Positions 1 through 9,813 of a stretch of DNA of 49,079 nucleotides are shown here, in pieces. This DNA comes from an uncultured Acetobacteraceae bacterium (GTDB taxonomy: Bacteria; Pseudomonadota; Alphaproteobacteria; Acetobacterales; Acetobacteraceae). The stretch is from the NCBI GenBank assembly GCA_937873175.1, contig CALMVT010000088.1, positions 1 to 49,079 of the forward strand, given 5' to 3'. Within the stretch, counting starts at the first letter, position 1; every line of letters starts with the position of its first letter. A model generated the notes under the pieces. The model did no database searches, was not told the DNA's origin, and saw only the letters and a list, made by a program, of their open reading frames with translations. The position numbers and the translations under genes are program-made.

Positions 1-188
1 CCGGGATTAAACTTCAATAAGTAGTCCCGCGGCACGGAATGCCGAGCACGGAGTTTGTCCATCGCGTGGGAGAGGGCTAATGCCTGCTGTGCCTCAACAA
101 CGACACCGCCATAGATCAGGAAATCTCCTTTGCGCTTCTCAAGGTTGGTCTCGTCGCAGTAGAGCAGATGCATATTGAGTTGCCGCAT
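1..188 (-). CDS. DUF3800 domain protein, N-terminal part (runs off window)
   Basis: The reverse strand reads an open frame from ATG 188 (a second in-frame ATG is at 173) to the window edge, about 62 residues. The start reads MHLLYCDETNLEKRKGDF and continues with LIYGGVVV. This is the opening pattern of DUF3800 proteins: a hydrophobic strand, an acidic Y-x-D-E motif, then a strand ending in GG. The family has an RNase H-like fold by prediction, is of unknown function, and is common on mobile elements and near defence genes. An in-frame stop lies just upstream, so the start is bounded to 188 or 173. The stretch is visibly richer in A and T than the rest of the window, which fits horizontal transfer. 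The family assignment rests on this short N-terminus only. Confidence 0.65.
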   Translation of the reverse strand, partial: MRQLNMHLLYCDETNLEKRKGDFLIYGGVVVEAQQALALSHAMDKLRARHSVPRDYLLKFNP

Positions 189-338
189 AGAGCGTTCTAA
201 TGCACGGCAGACTACACGCTGAGATTACTGATCCAAGTCGTTTTTCTGATCCGAAGCGACTCGGCAACCTGCAAGCTGTGGCTAGAGACAGGTCTTTCCT
301 GTAATGGATCGAGAGCGACAGTTCGACGACAAACTGGC

Positions 339-897
339 CTACTCACCACCATAAAGTTCTTCAACCGTGATGACGACTTCAGGTGGGTCCATCGCGATCG
401 GGCCGCCCACGACGACCAGCGTGTCGATGGTGGCGCCAGCCCGGCGGTGATGGGTAACGATCCGCCGGGTGGGATGGACTCAGGTAATGCGCGATCGATG
501 GCACCCGAAAATAGTCGGCCAGCTTGCCGCCAGTGTCCGTCGAGGCCGTGCCGGGCGAGAGCACTTCCACGATGACCACCGGGTTTGGAGCCGCGATGGC
601 ATCATCGGCCATCGGCTCCCCGCAGTTCACCAGCGCGTCCGGTTCGTAGTCGCTGTCGCCGGTTTCCACCGTCGCGCCGTCAGGCAATGCCTGGCAACTA
701 ACGCCAGCGGTTGCGATTGCGCGTTCCAGCGCCTTGTAAACGGCTACCTTGGCCCGAAGATGCGCGCCGCATTCCGGCGCCATGGCCACGATGCGGCCAT
801 CCACCCGTTCATAGCGGCCCCTGGATTGCGCTTCGCACCACTGCCTGAACTCCTTGCGGGAGTAATGCCGGTCAGCTTCTGGCGATGAAAGGGTCAT
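339..897 (-). pseudogene. Uma2-family (DUF820) endonuclease, frameshifted
   Basis: From ATG 897 the frame encodes a Uma2-type restriction-endonuclease-like protein: helix with YSRKEFRQWCEA, then the core with YEPDALVNCG and VVIVEVLSPGTASTD, which supply the D...E-V-L-S-P nuclease signature of the family. The natural frame continues to about position 470 (..DYFRVPSIAHYL) and is then lost. The -1-shifted frame resumes with VHPTRRIVTHHRRAG and ends ..EVVITVEELYGGE at the stop 341-339, a typical Uma2 C-terminus. The join is best explained by loss of two bases just after the CTGA at the HYL codons. Without repair the protein would end in an unrelated 30-residue tail at 379. The upstream codon at 900 is TTG; ATG 897 is the likelier start. 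Uma2 genes are abundant, poorly characterised and often carried by mobile DNA. Confidence 0.8.
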
Positions 898-1031
898 CAA
901 GTATTCCGTATCATGGAGCTACGGCCGAGAAAGCGAACTGCGTGTCGGCGTCCGACATTCGCTTGCGCTCGGCGTCCATCGGGGTCCAGCGCCGCCCAGA
1001 CGGCAATGTGCGTGTCAAGCAGCAGCCTCAA
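897..1031 (-). pseudogene. VapC-type PIN toxin remnant (5' stub, frameshifted)
   Basis: Directly behind the antitoxin, a TTG start at 1031 overlaps the antitoxin stop by four bases (TTGA) and opens LRLLLDTHIAVWAALDPD, the classic PIN-domain opening with the first catalytic Asp (LLDTH). After the DPD the reading continues sensibly only in another frame (DAERKRMSDADTQFAFSAV), which is the usual second segment of VapC before the S-L-W-E-I-A motif. Just there homology ends, and the next gene begins at 897. The toxin has therefore lost its frame and its last 90 or so residues, including the remaining acidic active-site residues, and cannot be a working RNase. Confidence 0.75.
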
Positions 1032-1282
1032 TCTGGCAGGCCAAGCACGCGCCGGCTGAAATCGGGGTCGTCGAAATCCGGCGGCAAACTCACCTTGAGG
1101 CCATCAAGCCCGAGTTCGCAGCAAATGGCGGCCGCTTTGTCGAAATCCATGCCGGACGCGCTCTGCACCGGGATCAATTCAGCGAAGGGACGGCCATGTT
1201 TGGTCACAACAACGCGCTCGCCACGGACCGCCGCGGCGGCCTCGGCGAAGCGGGCTTTGGCCTCGCGTATCGAAAGCTCCAC
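1028..1282 (-). CDS. Phd/YefM-family antitoxin (orphan)
   Basis: 84 residues from a GTG start at 1282, preceded by a strong G-rich ribosome site (GGGGGGA about 7 bases upstream). The N-terminus is typical of type II antitoxins of the Phd/YefM family: short beta strand, helix with REAKARFAEAAAAV, then RVVVTKHGRPFAELIPV, the DNA-binding and dimerisation part. The remaining 40 residues are the toxin-binding tail (..PPDFDDPDFSRRVLGLPD). The antitoxin is intact, while the toxin that overlaps its stop is a truncated pseudogene, so it is now an orphan. It would be expected to bind the palindrome 35 bases upstream and repress its own promoter. Confidence 0.85.
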   Translation of the reverse strand: MELSIREAKARFAEAAAAVRGERVVVTKHGRPFAELIPVQSASGMDFDKAAAICCELGLDGLKVSLPPDFDDPDFSRRVLGLPD

Positions 1283-1316
1283 GGCAAGTCCCCCCAGTAA
1301 TGCCCATGCTCAAGGC

Positions 1317-1332
1317 GGCTGGCACGCCAGCC
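1317..1332. promoter_or_regulatory. Perfect palindrome upstream of the antitoxin, candidate operator
   Basis: GGCTGGC-ac-GCCAGCC, a perfect 7-base inverted repeat with a 2-base centre, lies 35 bases upstream of the antitoxin start. Antitoxins of this class autoregulate through such palindromes. It is not followed by a T-run, so a terminator is less likely. Function is inferred from position only. Confidence 0.45.
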
Positions 1333-1457
1333 TAACACGACCAGGATTTGTGGCCACTACGTGACCACGCGGCCCATGCCGGGCCAATTGTGTGTCCAGT
1401 GTCCTCAACAGCATGTGCCGGATGCAGCCAGCCGACAGGACCGTCGATACAACCCCA

Positions 1458-2429
1458 TCAACGCTCCTTCACGTAAGGCACCCCGCTCGCCCGCGGTGGC
1501 ACCGTCCGCCCGACGAACCCGGCCAGCAGCACCACCGTCAGCCCATACGGCAGCGCCTGCAACGCCTGCACCGGGAACTGGCCGATCCCCGGCACTGCCA
1601 CGCCTTGCAGCCGGATCGCCGCCGCGTCCAGCAGCCCGAATCCCAAACAGGCCAGCAGGGTCGGCCAGGGCCGCCAGCCGCCCAGGATCATCGCCGCCAG
1701 CGCGATGAAGCCGCGCCCGGATACCATGTCGCGCTGGAACCCCGCCCCCTGCGCCGTCGCAATGGACGCCCCGGCGATCCCGCACAGCACGGACGCGATC
1801 AGCACCGCTGCGCAGCGGAGCCGCGCCACGGACACCCCGGCGGTGTCGGCCGCGGCCGGATGCTCCCCGCAGGCGCGCAGCCGCAGGCCGAAGCGGGTGC
1901 GGCCCAGGACATAAGCGCTGACCGGCACCAGCGCGAAAGCCAGGTACGCCAGCGCCGTCTGCCCGCCGAGCAGCGTGGCGTAAACCCGCCCCAACACCGG
2001 AACCCCGGCCAGCGCCTCCGTCCCCGGCAGCACGACCGACAGGAAGCGGGCGCCGGGCGGCAGCGGCGGCGTTTGCCCGCCCTGGCGGAACCAAATCAGC
2101 GCCAGCGTCGCCGTCAGGCCGGAGGCGATGATGTTGATCGCCATGCCGGACACGACCTGGCTGCCGTTCAGCGCGATGCTGGCATAAGCGTGCACCAGCC
2201 CGAGCAGGCACGCCGCCCCGATGCCCGCCAGCAGGCCCGGCACAGCCTGGCCCGTGACCGCGGCCACCGCGGCGGCGGCAAAGGCGCCGACCAGCATCTT
2301 GCCTTCCAGCCCGACATCGACAATGCCGGCGCGCTCCGACACCAGGCCGGCCAGGGCGGCGAGCAGCAGCGGCGTGGCGAGGCGCAGCGTCGCGGCCAGC
2401 ACGGGCAGGGCAGCGTCAAGGACCTCCAC
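1458..2429 (-). CDS. BMP-type ABC transporter permease, second subunit
   Basis: 323 residues, all-helical inner-membrane protein of the BPD_transp_2 family, as in nucleoside importers NupQ/YufQ and sugar importers of the RbsC class. It begins with hydrophobic segments and the diagnostic block PLLLAALAGLVSERAGIVDV, followed by GLEGKMLVGAF; this NIGLEG-like stretch is conserved in permeases paired with BMP binding proteins. Mid-protein it has GLRLRACGEHPAAADTAGV, the cytoplasmic loop contacting the ATPase. The start is GTG at 2429, four bases after the first permease's stop, so the two are translated together. It is the last gene of a four-gene operon. The substrate is probably a nucleoside or related small molecule by family; the sequence does not settle it. 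Confidence 0.9.
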   Translation of the reverse strand: MEVLDAALPVLAATLRLATPLLLAALAGLVSERAGIVDVGLEGKMLVGAFAAAAVAAVTGQAVPGLLAGIGAACLLGLVHAYASIALNGSQVVSGMAINIIASGLTATLALIWFRQGGQTPPLPPGARFLSVVLPGTEALAGVPVLGRVYATLLGGQTALAYLAFALVPVSAYVLGRTRFGLRLRACGEHPAAADTAGVSVARLRCAAVLIASVLCGIAGASIATAQGAGFQRDMVSGRGFIALAAMILGGWRPWPTLLACLGFGLLDAAAIRLQGVAVPGIGQFPVQALQALPYGLTVVLLAGFVGRTVPPRASGVPYVKER

Positions 2430-2433
2430 CGCC

Positions 2434-3515
2434 TCAGCCGCCCCGGCGGCGCAGCGCGCGCAGCAGCGCCGGGCGCAGCATGTTGCCCAAGGCGCCGGTG
2501 AGCAGGATCACCAGGCCCTGAATCAGCACCACGATCTCGGTCGGCACGTCCGGCGCTTCAAAGGCGAGTTCCGCGCCGCCCTGGGTCAGCGCGCCGAACA
2601 GCAAGGCGGCCAGCAGCACGCCCGCCGGATGATTGCGCCCCATCAGCGCCACCGCGATGCCGGTGAAGCCGTAGCCGCCAGTGAAGCCCAGCAGTAGCCG
2701 GTGCTGCGCGCCCAGCAGTTCGTTCACTGCGACCCCGCTGGCCAACGCGCCGGACAGCGCCATGACGAGAACCGTCATCCGCGCCTGGTCGATGCCGGCG
2801 TAGCGCGCGACCTCGGCGCTTTCCCCCGCCACGCGCAGCGCGTAGCCCCAAGGCGTGCGCCACACCAGCAGCCACACCGCCCCCGCCGCCAGCAAGGCGA
2901 GCGGCAAGGCGAGGTTGACCGGGGCGGAGCTGGGAAAGCCCAGGGCGGACAGCGACGGCAGGTCCGCCGCCGCGGCGAAGCGCCGGGTTTCCGGCGACAT
3001 GGACCCCGGCGCAATCAGCACGTTGACGACCAGGTACACCAGCAAGGACGCCGCGAGGAAGTTGAACATGATCGTCGTGATGACGATGTGGCTGCCCCGC
3101 CGCGCCTGCAGCCAACCGGGCACGGCGGCGTAGGCGGCCCCGCAGGCCGCGCCGGCCAGCACCGCCAAGGGCAGCAGCAGCGCCGCCGGCAGCGCCTCCC
3201 CGTGCAATGCCGCGAGCGCCACGCCGATGCCGGCCAGGACGGCCTGGCCCTCCGCCCCGATGTTGAACAGCCCGCCCTGGAACGCCACCGCCACAGCCAG
3301 CCCGGCAAACGCCATGTCGGTCGCGTAATACAAGGTGTAACCGACCGCGTCGGCGGAGCCGAGGCTGCCCATCGCGAGCGCGGTCAACGCCACCACCGGG
3401 TCGTTGCCGGTGAGCAGCATCAGCCCGGCGGTGATGGCCAACGCCAGCAGCAGGTTTAGCAGCGGCAGCAACGCCAGATCGACCCAGTGGGGCAGGGCGG
3501 CGGCGGGCGCTCCGC

Positions 3516-3519
<4 letters not shown>
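2434..3519 (-). CDS. BMP-type ABC transporter permease, first subunit
   Basis: 361 residues with about nine predicted membrane helices, the NupP/YufP-like partner of the following permease. The block LYYATDMAFAGLAVAVAFQG then LFNIGAEGQAVLAGIG is the family signature (..F-N-I-G-x-E-G-Q). Further on GYALRVAGESAEVARYAGID is the ATPase-coupling loop and GYGFTGIAVALMGRNHPAG is another conserved segment. Its ATG (3519) overlaps the stop of the ATPase gene as ATGA, indicating translational coupling. With its partner it forms the translocation channel. Confidence 0.92.
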
Positions 3520-5080
<1,561 letters not shown>

Positions 5081-5084
<4 letters not shown>

Positions 5085-6073
5085 TTCGGGCAGGCGTTGT
5101 CGCTCAGGTAGTCGTGCACCGTGATCTTGCCCGCGGCGATGTCGGCCTTGGCCTCGTCGACCCGGCTGCGCATGGCGGGCGTGACCACGCCCGCGTTGTT
5201 CTCGTCGAACGCCAGGCCCACGCCGTTTTCCCCGAGGCCCAGCACCTGCGTGCCCGGGTGCCAGGTGCCGGCGCGGGCGGCTTCCAACGCCGCGCGGGTG
5301 GCGACATCGACCCGCTTCACCATGCTGGTCAGCACGTGGCCGGGGTGCAGCATATTCTGGTTGGAATCGACGCCGATGCCGAACTTGCCGGCGTCCGCCG
5401 CCGCCTGCAGCACGCCGAGGCCCGTGGCGCCCGCGGCGTGGAACACCACGTCGGCGCCGCGCTCGATCTGCGAGCGCGTCAGCTCCGCGCCGCGTACCGG
5501 GTCGGCCCAGGCGGCGGGGGTGGAGCCGGTCATGTTCTGCAGCACCTCCACCCGTGGGTTCACGGCGCGGGCGCCCGCCGCGTAGCCGCAGGCGAACTTG
5601 CGGATCAGCGGGATGTCCATGCCGCCGACGAAGCCGATCTTGCCGGTGGCGCTGCGCATGGCCGCCAGCATCCCGGCGAGGTAGCTGCCCTGCTCTTCCC
5701 GGAACAGGATCGACTGCACGTTGGGGGCCTCGACGACGGAATCGATGATGACGAAGCGCAGCGCCGGAAACTCGGCCGAAACGGTTTTCACCGCGGTGGC
5801 CTGGTTGAAGCCAACCGCGATGATCGGGGTTTGGCCGCGCCGCGCGAAGTTGCGCAGCGCCTGCTCGCGCTGGGTGTCGTTCTGCGGCTCGAACTCCCGC
5901 ACGGCGATGCCGCTGGCCCGGGTGAAGGCTTCCGCGCCGTCGTGCACGCCCTCGTTGAACGACTTGTCGAACTTGCCGCCCATGTCGAACACGATGGCGG
6001 GCGCGACCTCCGCGGCGCGGGCGACGCCTGCGGACAGGAGCGCGATCAGGGCTGCGGCAAGCAATGGGGGCAT
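5081..6073 (-). CDS. BMP-family substrate-binding protein of ABC importer
   Basis: 330 residues from ATG 6073, chosen because GAGGGA lies 8 bases upstream and a clean signal peptide follows (MPPLLAAALIALLSAGVARA, cleavage after ARA). Longer in-frame starts up to 6202 would bury this leader. The mature protein has IVFDMGGKFDKSFNEGVHDG, the hallmark of the Bmp/PnrA/Med lipoprotein family, then ..FARRGQTPIIAVGFNQA and VGGMDIPLIRKFACGYAAGA. Family members bind purine nucleosides (PnrA, BmpA) or related compounds. No lipobox Cys is present, so it is a free periplasmic protein. It is the first gene of the importer operon and is divergent from a D-aminopeptidase gene, which hints at, but does not prove, an amino-acid-containing or peptide-like substrate. 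Confidence 0.9.
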
Positions 6074-6200
6074 CGTTTGGGTCCCTCGGGCCATCGGCCC
6101 TGCGTGGGTGGGGCAGTTCGGGCCATGGTAGGGCGAAGGGAATACGCCAGCAATGCGCCGCGCTTTACGCCCTGCCGTTCCCCGGGTGAGGATGCCGGCC

Positions 6201-7763
6201 ATGACGACCTCCCCCGGCGCCCGCCTCGACCGCTTCCTCCAAACCCTGCCGCGCGCCTATCCCGGGCCGGGCGGCGCGGTGGCCGTGCTGCGGGAGGGCG
6301 AGGTGTTGGCCCGGCACGCATGGGGCTGGGCCAACGCCGAGCGGCGCATCCCCTTCACGCCGCACACGCTGTTCCGCATGTGCTCCGTCACCAAGCAGTT
6401 CACCTGCGCCCTGGTGCTGGATGCTTTTCCCGACCCGTCCGCGCTGGACAGCGACGTGCGGGCACGCTTGCCGGTGCTGGAAGGAGCGCCGCCCGGCGCG
6501 CTGCACCTGTGCCACAACCAGTCGGGCCTGCGCGATTACTGGGCGGTGGCGATGCTGCACGGCGCGCCGGCGGAGTCCGCGTTCGGCGACACGGAGGCCG
6601 CCCGGGTGATCGCCGGCACCCGGACGCTGCAGTTCGCGCCGGGCTTCCGCTACTCCTACGTGAACCAGAACTTCCGCATCCTGTCCGACATCCTGCAGGA
6701 GCGCACGGGCCGCGGCTTCGCGGAGTTGCTGCGCACCCGCATCTTCGAGCCGTCCGGCATGGAGCGCGCGGTCCTGGCCGCCGACACCCGCGCCATGCCG
6801 GACGGCACGGAAGGCTACGAGGGCACCCAGGCCACCGGCTTCCGCCCGGCGGAGAACCGCATCCTATGGACCGGCGACGCCGGGCTGGGCGCTTGCCTCG
6901 ATGACATGATCGCCTGGGAACAATTTATCGACGCGACGCGGGACGATGCGGGCGAGCTTTATCGCCGGCTGTCCGCCCCGGTCGCCTTTACGGACGGCAC
7001 CCCGGCCGCCTACGGCTTCGGGCTGGGCCGGTCCACCGAAGGGGGCCGTCCCGTCACCGGCCATGGCGGCGCGCTGCGGGGCTGGCGCAGCCACCGCATG
7101 TATGTGCCGTCGGAGCGCGTCTCGGTTGTCGTCATGTTCAACCACCTGTCGGACGCCCGCGCCGCGGCACTGGACGCGCTGGCCGCCGCGCTGGGAGAGG
7201 ACCGGCCACCGCCCGGCGCCGCGGTGCCGATGCCCGACTGGCTCGGCACGTACATGGAACCGGAAACCGGGCTTGCCGTGCGGATCGACGCGGGGCCGGA
7301 CGGGCAGGTGCGGCTGCGCTATGGCCATTCCGCCGAGCGGCTTGATCTCCACCCGAACGGCACCGCGGGCAACGGCGGCACCCGGCTTCGGCCCGGCGAG
7401 GGCGGGCTGTGGATGGACCGCCCGGGGGAGAACCAGAGTTCCCGCCTGTGCTCCTGCGACGGCCCGCCCCTTGCCGATGCTGCCGGCCGCTACCGCTGCG
7501 CCGAGTTGGATGCGGAGCTGACGGTGGCCGACGCCGGGGGCGTGCTGTATGGCGGCTTTTCGGGGTTCCTGGGCCAGGGGCGCATGGAACTGCTTGATCC
7601 CATCGGGCCGGACGTTTGGGCGCTGCCCTGCCCGCGCGCCCTGGACCACACGCCGCCGGGCGACTGGACGGTGGCGTTCCGGCGGAACACGGCGGGCCGT
7701 GCAGCGGGGGTGGAGGTCGGCTGCTGGCTGGCCCGGCGCCTCCATTACGCGCGCATTGGCTGA
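6201..7763 (+). CDS. dap: D-aminopeptidase (DAP, penicillin-recognising family)
   Basis: 520 residues from ATG 6201; GGTGAGG sits 9 bases upstream, whereas an ATG at 6192 abuts that site. The length equals that of the Ochrobactrum anthropi D-aminopeptidase. The N-terminal beta-lactamase fold carries S-V-T-K (Ser62, Lys65), Y-S-Y-V-N (Tyr153, Asn155) and H-G-G near residue 288, the expected SxxK, YxN and HxG catalytic motifs. Two C-terminal eight-stranded barrel domains follow from about residue 335. The reference enzyme removes N-terminal D-residues such as D-Ala from short peptides. No signal peptide is apparent, so action is probably cytoplasmic. It is divergent from the BMP importer operon, with about 130 bases between the starts. 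Confidence 0.88.
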   Translation: MTTSPGARLDRFLQTLPRAYPGPGGAVAVLREGEVLARHAWGWANAERRIPFTPHTLFRMCSVTKQFTCALVLDAFPDPSALDSDVRARLPVLEGAPPGALHLCHNQSGLRDYWAVAMLHGAPAESAFGDTEAARVIAGTRTLQFAPGFRYSYVNQNFRILSDILQERTGRGFAELLRTRIFEPSGMERAVLAADTRAMPDGTEGYEGTQATGFRPAENRILWTGDAGLGACLDDMIAWEQFIDATRDDAGELYRRLSAPVAFTDGTPAAYGFGLGRSTEGGRPVTGHGGALRGWRSHRMYVPSERVSVVVMFNHLSDARAAALDALAAALGEDRPPPGAAVPMPDWLGTYMEPETGLAVRIDAGPDGQVRLRYGHSAERLDLHPNGTAGNGGTRLRPGEGGLWMDRPGENQSSRLCSCDGPPLADAAGRYRCAELDAELTVADAGGVLYGGFSGFLGQGRMELLDPIGPDVWALPCPRALDHTPPGDWTVAFRRNTAGRAAGVEVGCWLARRLHYARIG

Positions 7764-7850
7764 CGGAACGGATCGGGGTCAACCAACGCGGGAGCTGGCG
7801 CGTTCGCCATACATGAACATTGTCGCAACGACCTGTCCCGCGAGGCTTGC

Positions 7851-9791
7851 ATGTCCCTGACCAGCCTGCTGCTCGGCCGCCGCCTGGCCAACCGCGAGGC
7901 CCAAGGCCGCAAGATCGGCGTGTTCGAGGGCGTGCCCGCGATGGGCTTGGACGGCCTCAGCTCGGCGTCCTACGGGCCGGAGGCGATGCTGACCGTGCTG
8001 GCCGTCACCGGCGCCGCCGGGCTTGGCGCCGTGCAGCCGATCACCTGGGTCATCCTGGCGCTGCTCGCCATCCTGTTCCTGTCGTATTGGCAGACCATCG
8101 CCGCCTACCCGAACAACGGCGGGTCGTACACGGTGGCGCGGGAGAACCTGGGGCACGACGCCGGGCTGCTGGCGGCGTCGGCGCTGATGGTGGATTACAT
8201 GCTGAACGTCGCCGTGGGGATCTCCGCGGGCGTGGGCGCGCTCACCTCCGCGGTGCCGGTCCTGCACCCGTATACCCTTCCCTTGTGCTTGGCCGTGCTG
8301 GCGGCCATCACCGTCGTCAACCTGCGGGGCACCAAGGAGTCCGGCCTGGCGCTCGCGGTGCCGACCTACCTGTTCATCGCGAGCCTCGCCTTCATCCTCG
8401 TCGCGGGCGCGTGGGCCGCTTGGACCGCCGGCGGGCAGCCGCAGCCCGTGGTGGCGCCGCCGGGCCACGCGGAGGCAACCGGGGCGCTCACCTTGTGGCT
8501 GCTGCTGCGCGCGTTCGCCGCCGGGTGCACGGCGATGACCGGGGTGGAGGCGGTCAGCAACGGCGTCGGCGCGTTCAAGGAGCCAACGGTCAAGCACGCC
8601 CGCGGCACGCTTGCGGCGATCTGCCTGGTGCTTGGGCTGCTGCTGCTCGGCATCGCCTACCTGGCCCGCGGCTACGGGGTGACGGCGATGGACCAAACGG
8701 CGGAGGGCTACCAGAGCGTCCTGTCGCAGTTGGTCGCGGCGGTGTGGGGGCGGGGCTGGGTGTATTACGTCACCATTGGCAGCGTGCTGGCCGTGCTGTG
8801 CTTGTCGGCCAACACCAGCTTTGTCGGCTTCCCCCGGCTGTGCCGGCAGGTGGCGGATGACGGCTACCTGCCGAAAGCGTTTGCCCTGCCGGGGCGGCGG
8901 CTGGTGTACGCCGTGGGGGTGCTGTTCCTTGCGGCCGGCGCCGGGGCGCTGCTGGCGGCGTTCCGCGGCATCACCGACCGGCTGATCCCGTTGTTCGCGG
9001 TGGGGGCGTTTCTGTCGTTCACGCTCAGCCAGGCCGGAATGGCGGTGCATTGGCGCCGCGAGGGTAGGGGGCACGCCGACCAGGCACGCTTCGGGATCAA
9101 CGGGCTGGGGGCGCTGTCCACCGGCGCGGCGCTCGCCATCATCTTGGTCGCGAAGTTCACCGAGGGCGCGTGGCTGACCCTGCTGATCATCCCGCTCACC
9201 TTTCTGCTGCTGCGGCTGACCCGGCGCTATTACCGCGACCTGGAGCGCCAAGTGCTGGCCGGCAGCCAGCGCAGCATGGACCTGCGCGACCACGCGCGGC
9301 CCTGCGCCGTGATCCCGCTGGAACGCTGGGACCGCATGGCCCGGCGCGCCGTGCAGGTCGCCGCCAGTCTGTCCCCGGACGTGGTGGCGCTGCATTTGAC
9401 CGACCTTGAAGGCCCCGACGCTGCGGAGCACGAAACGCGGCTGCGCGGGGAATGGTCCTGTTTCGTGCAGCAGCCCGCGCTGGCCGCCGGCCTGCCCGCG
9501 CCGGGCCTGGTGATCGAGCCTTCACCCTATCGCAGCGTGCTGGCGCCCTTGCTGCGGGAGGTGACGGAGATGCAGCGGCGTTGTCCCGGCCGCCCCGTGG
9601 TCGTGGTGCTGAGCGAGCTGGCCGGCGGGCGCTGGTGGGAAGCCGTGCTGCACACCCACCGCGCCCAGCGGCTGCGCACCCAGGTGCTGCGCCATGGCGG
9701 CCCGAATGTGTCCGTCCTGGTGGTGCCCTGGCAGTTGGAAGCGCCGGAAACCGAGCTGGTGCTGAAGGAGGAGGAACCCCAAGCGGCATAG
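7851..9791 (+). CDS. APC-superfamily permease, KimA-like with C-terminal cytosolic domain
   Basis: 646 residues; GAGG lies 5 bases before the ATG. About twelve membrane helices span residues 30-460: IGVFEGVPAMGLDGLSSASY and GPEAMLTVLAV match the opening of the KimA (YdaO) type of APC transporter, then AAYPNNGGSYTVARENLG, the unwound-helix substrate region. A soluble C-terminal part of about 180 residues follows (RYYRDLERQVLAG..), with a strand-helix pattern (AVIPLERWDRMARRAVQVAA) like that of KimA. Bacillus subtilis KimA is a high-affinity potassium importer gated by c-di-AMP; many relatives are annotated simply as amino-acid permeases. Potassium transport is therefore a good guess but not shown. 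It is a single gene, not evidently in an operon. Confidence 0.75.
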   Translation: MSLTSLLLGRRLANREAQGRKIGVFEGVPAMGLDGLSSASYGPEAMLTVLAVTGAAGLGAVQPITWVILALLAILFLSYWQTIAAYPNNGGSYTVARENLGHDAGLLAASALMVDYMLNVAVGISAGVGALTSAVPVLHPYTLPLCLAVLAAITVVNLRGTKESGLALAVPTYLFIASLAFILVAGAWAAWTAGGQPQPVVAPPGHAEATGALTLWLLLRAFAAGCTAMTGVEAVSNGVGAFKEPTVKHARGTLAAICLVLGLLLLGIAYLARGYGVTAMDQTAEGYQSVLSQLVAAVWGRGWVYYVTIGSVLAVLCLSANTSFVGFPRLCRQVADDGYLPKAFALPGRRLVYAVGVLFLAAGAGALLAAFRGITDRLIPLFAVGAFLSFTLSQAGMAVHWRREGRGHADQARFGINGLGALSTGAALAIILVAKFTEGAWLTLLIIPLTFLLLRLTRRYYRDLERQVLAGSQRSMDLRDHARPCAVIPLERWDRMARRAVQVAASLSPDVVALHLTDLEGPDAAEHETRLRGEWSCFVQQPALAAGLPAPGLVIEPSPYRSVLAPLLREVTEMQRRCPGRPVVVVLSELAGGRWWEAVLHTHRAQRLRTQVLRHGGPNVSVLVVPWQLEAPETELVLKEEEPQAA

Positions 9792-9813
9792 GATTGCGGC
9801 GTGAAGCACGGCG

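Noticed and set aside
6074-6202. Longer start for the BMP binding protein
   Set aside because: It would place 43 extra residues before a clean signal peptide; ATG 6073 has its own GAGGGA site.
5114-6904. 596-codon plus-strand frame spanning the BMP gene and the start of the D-aminopeptidase
   Set aside because: It would cross two well-defined genes and shows no protein-like order.
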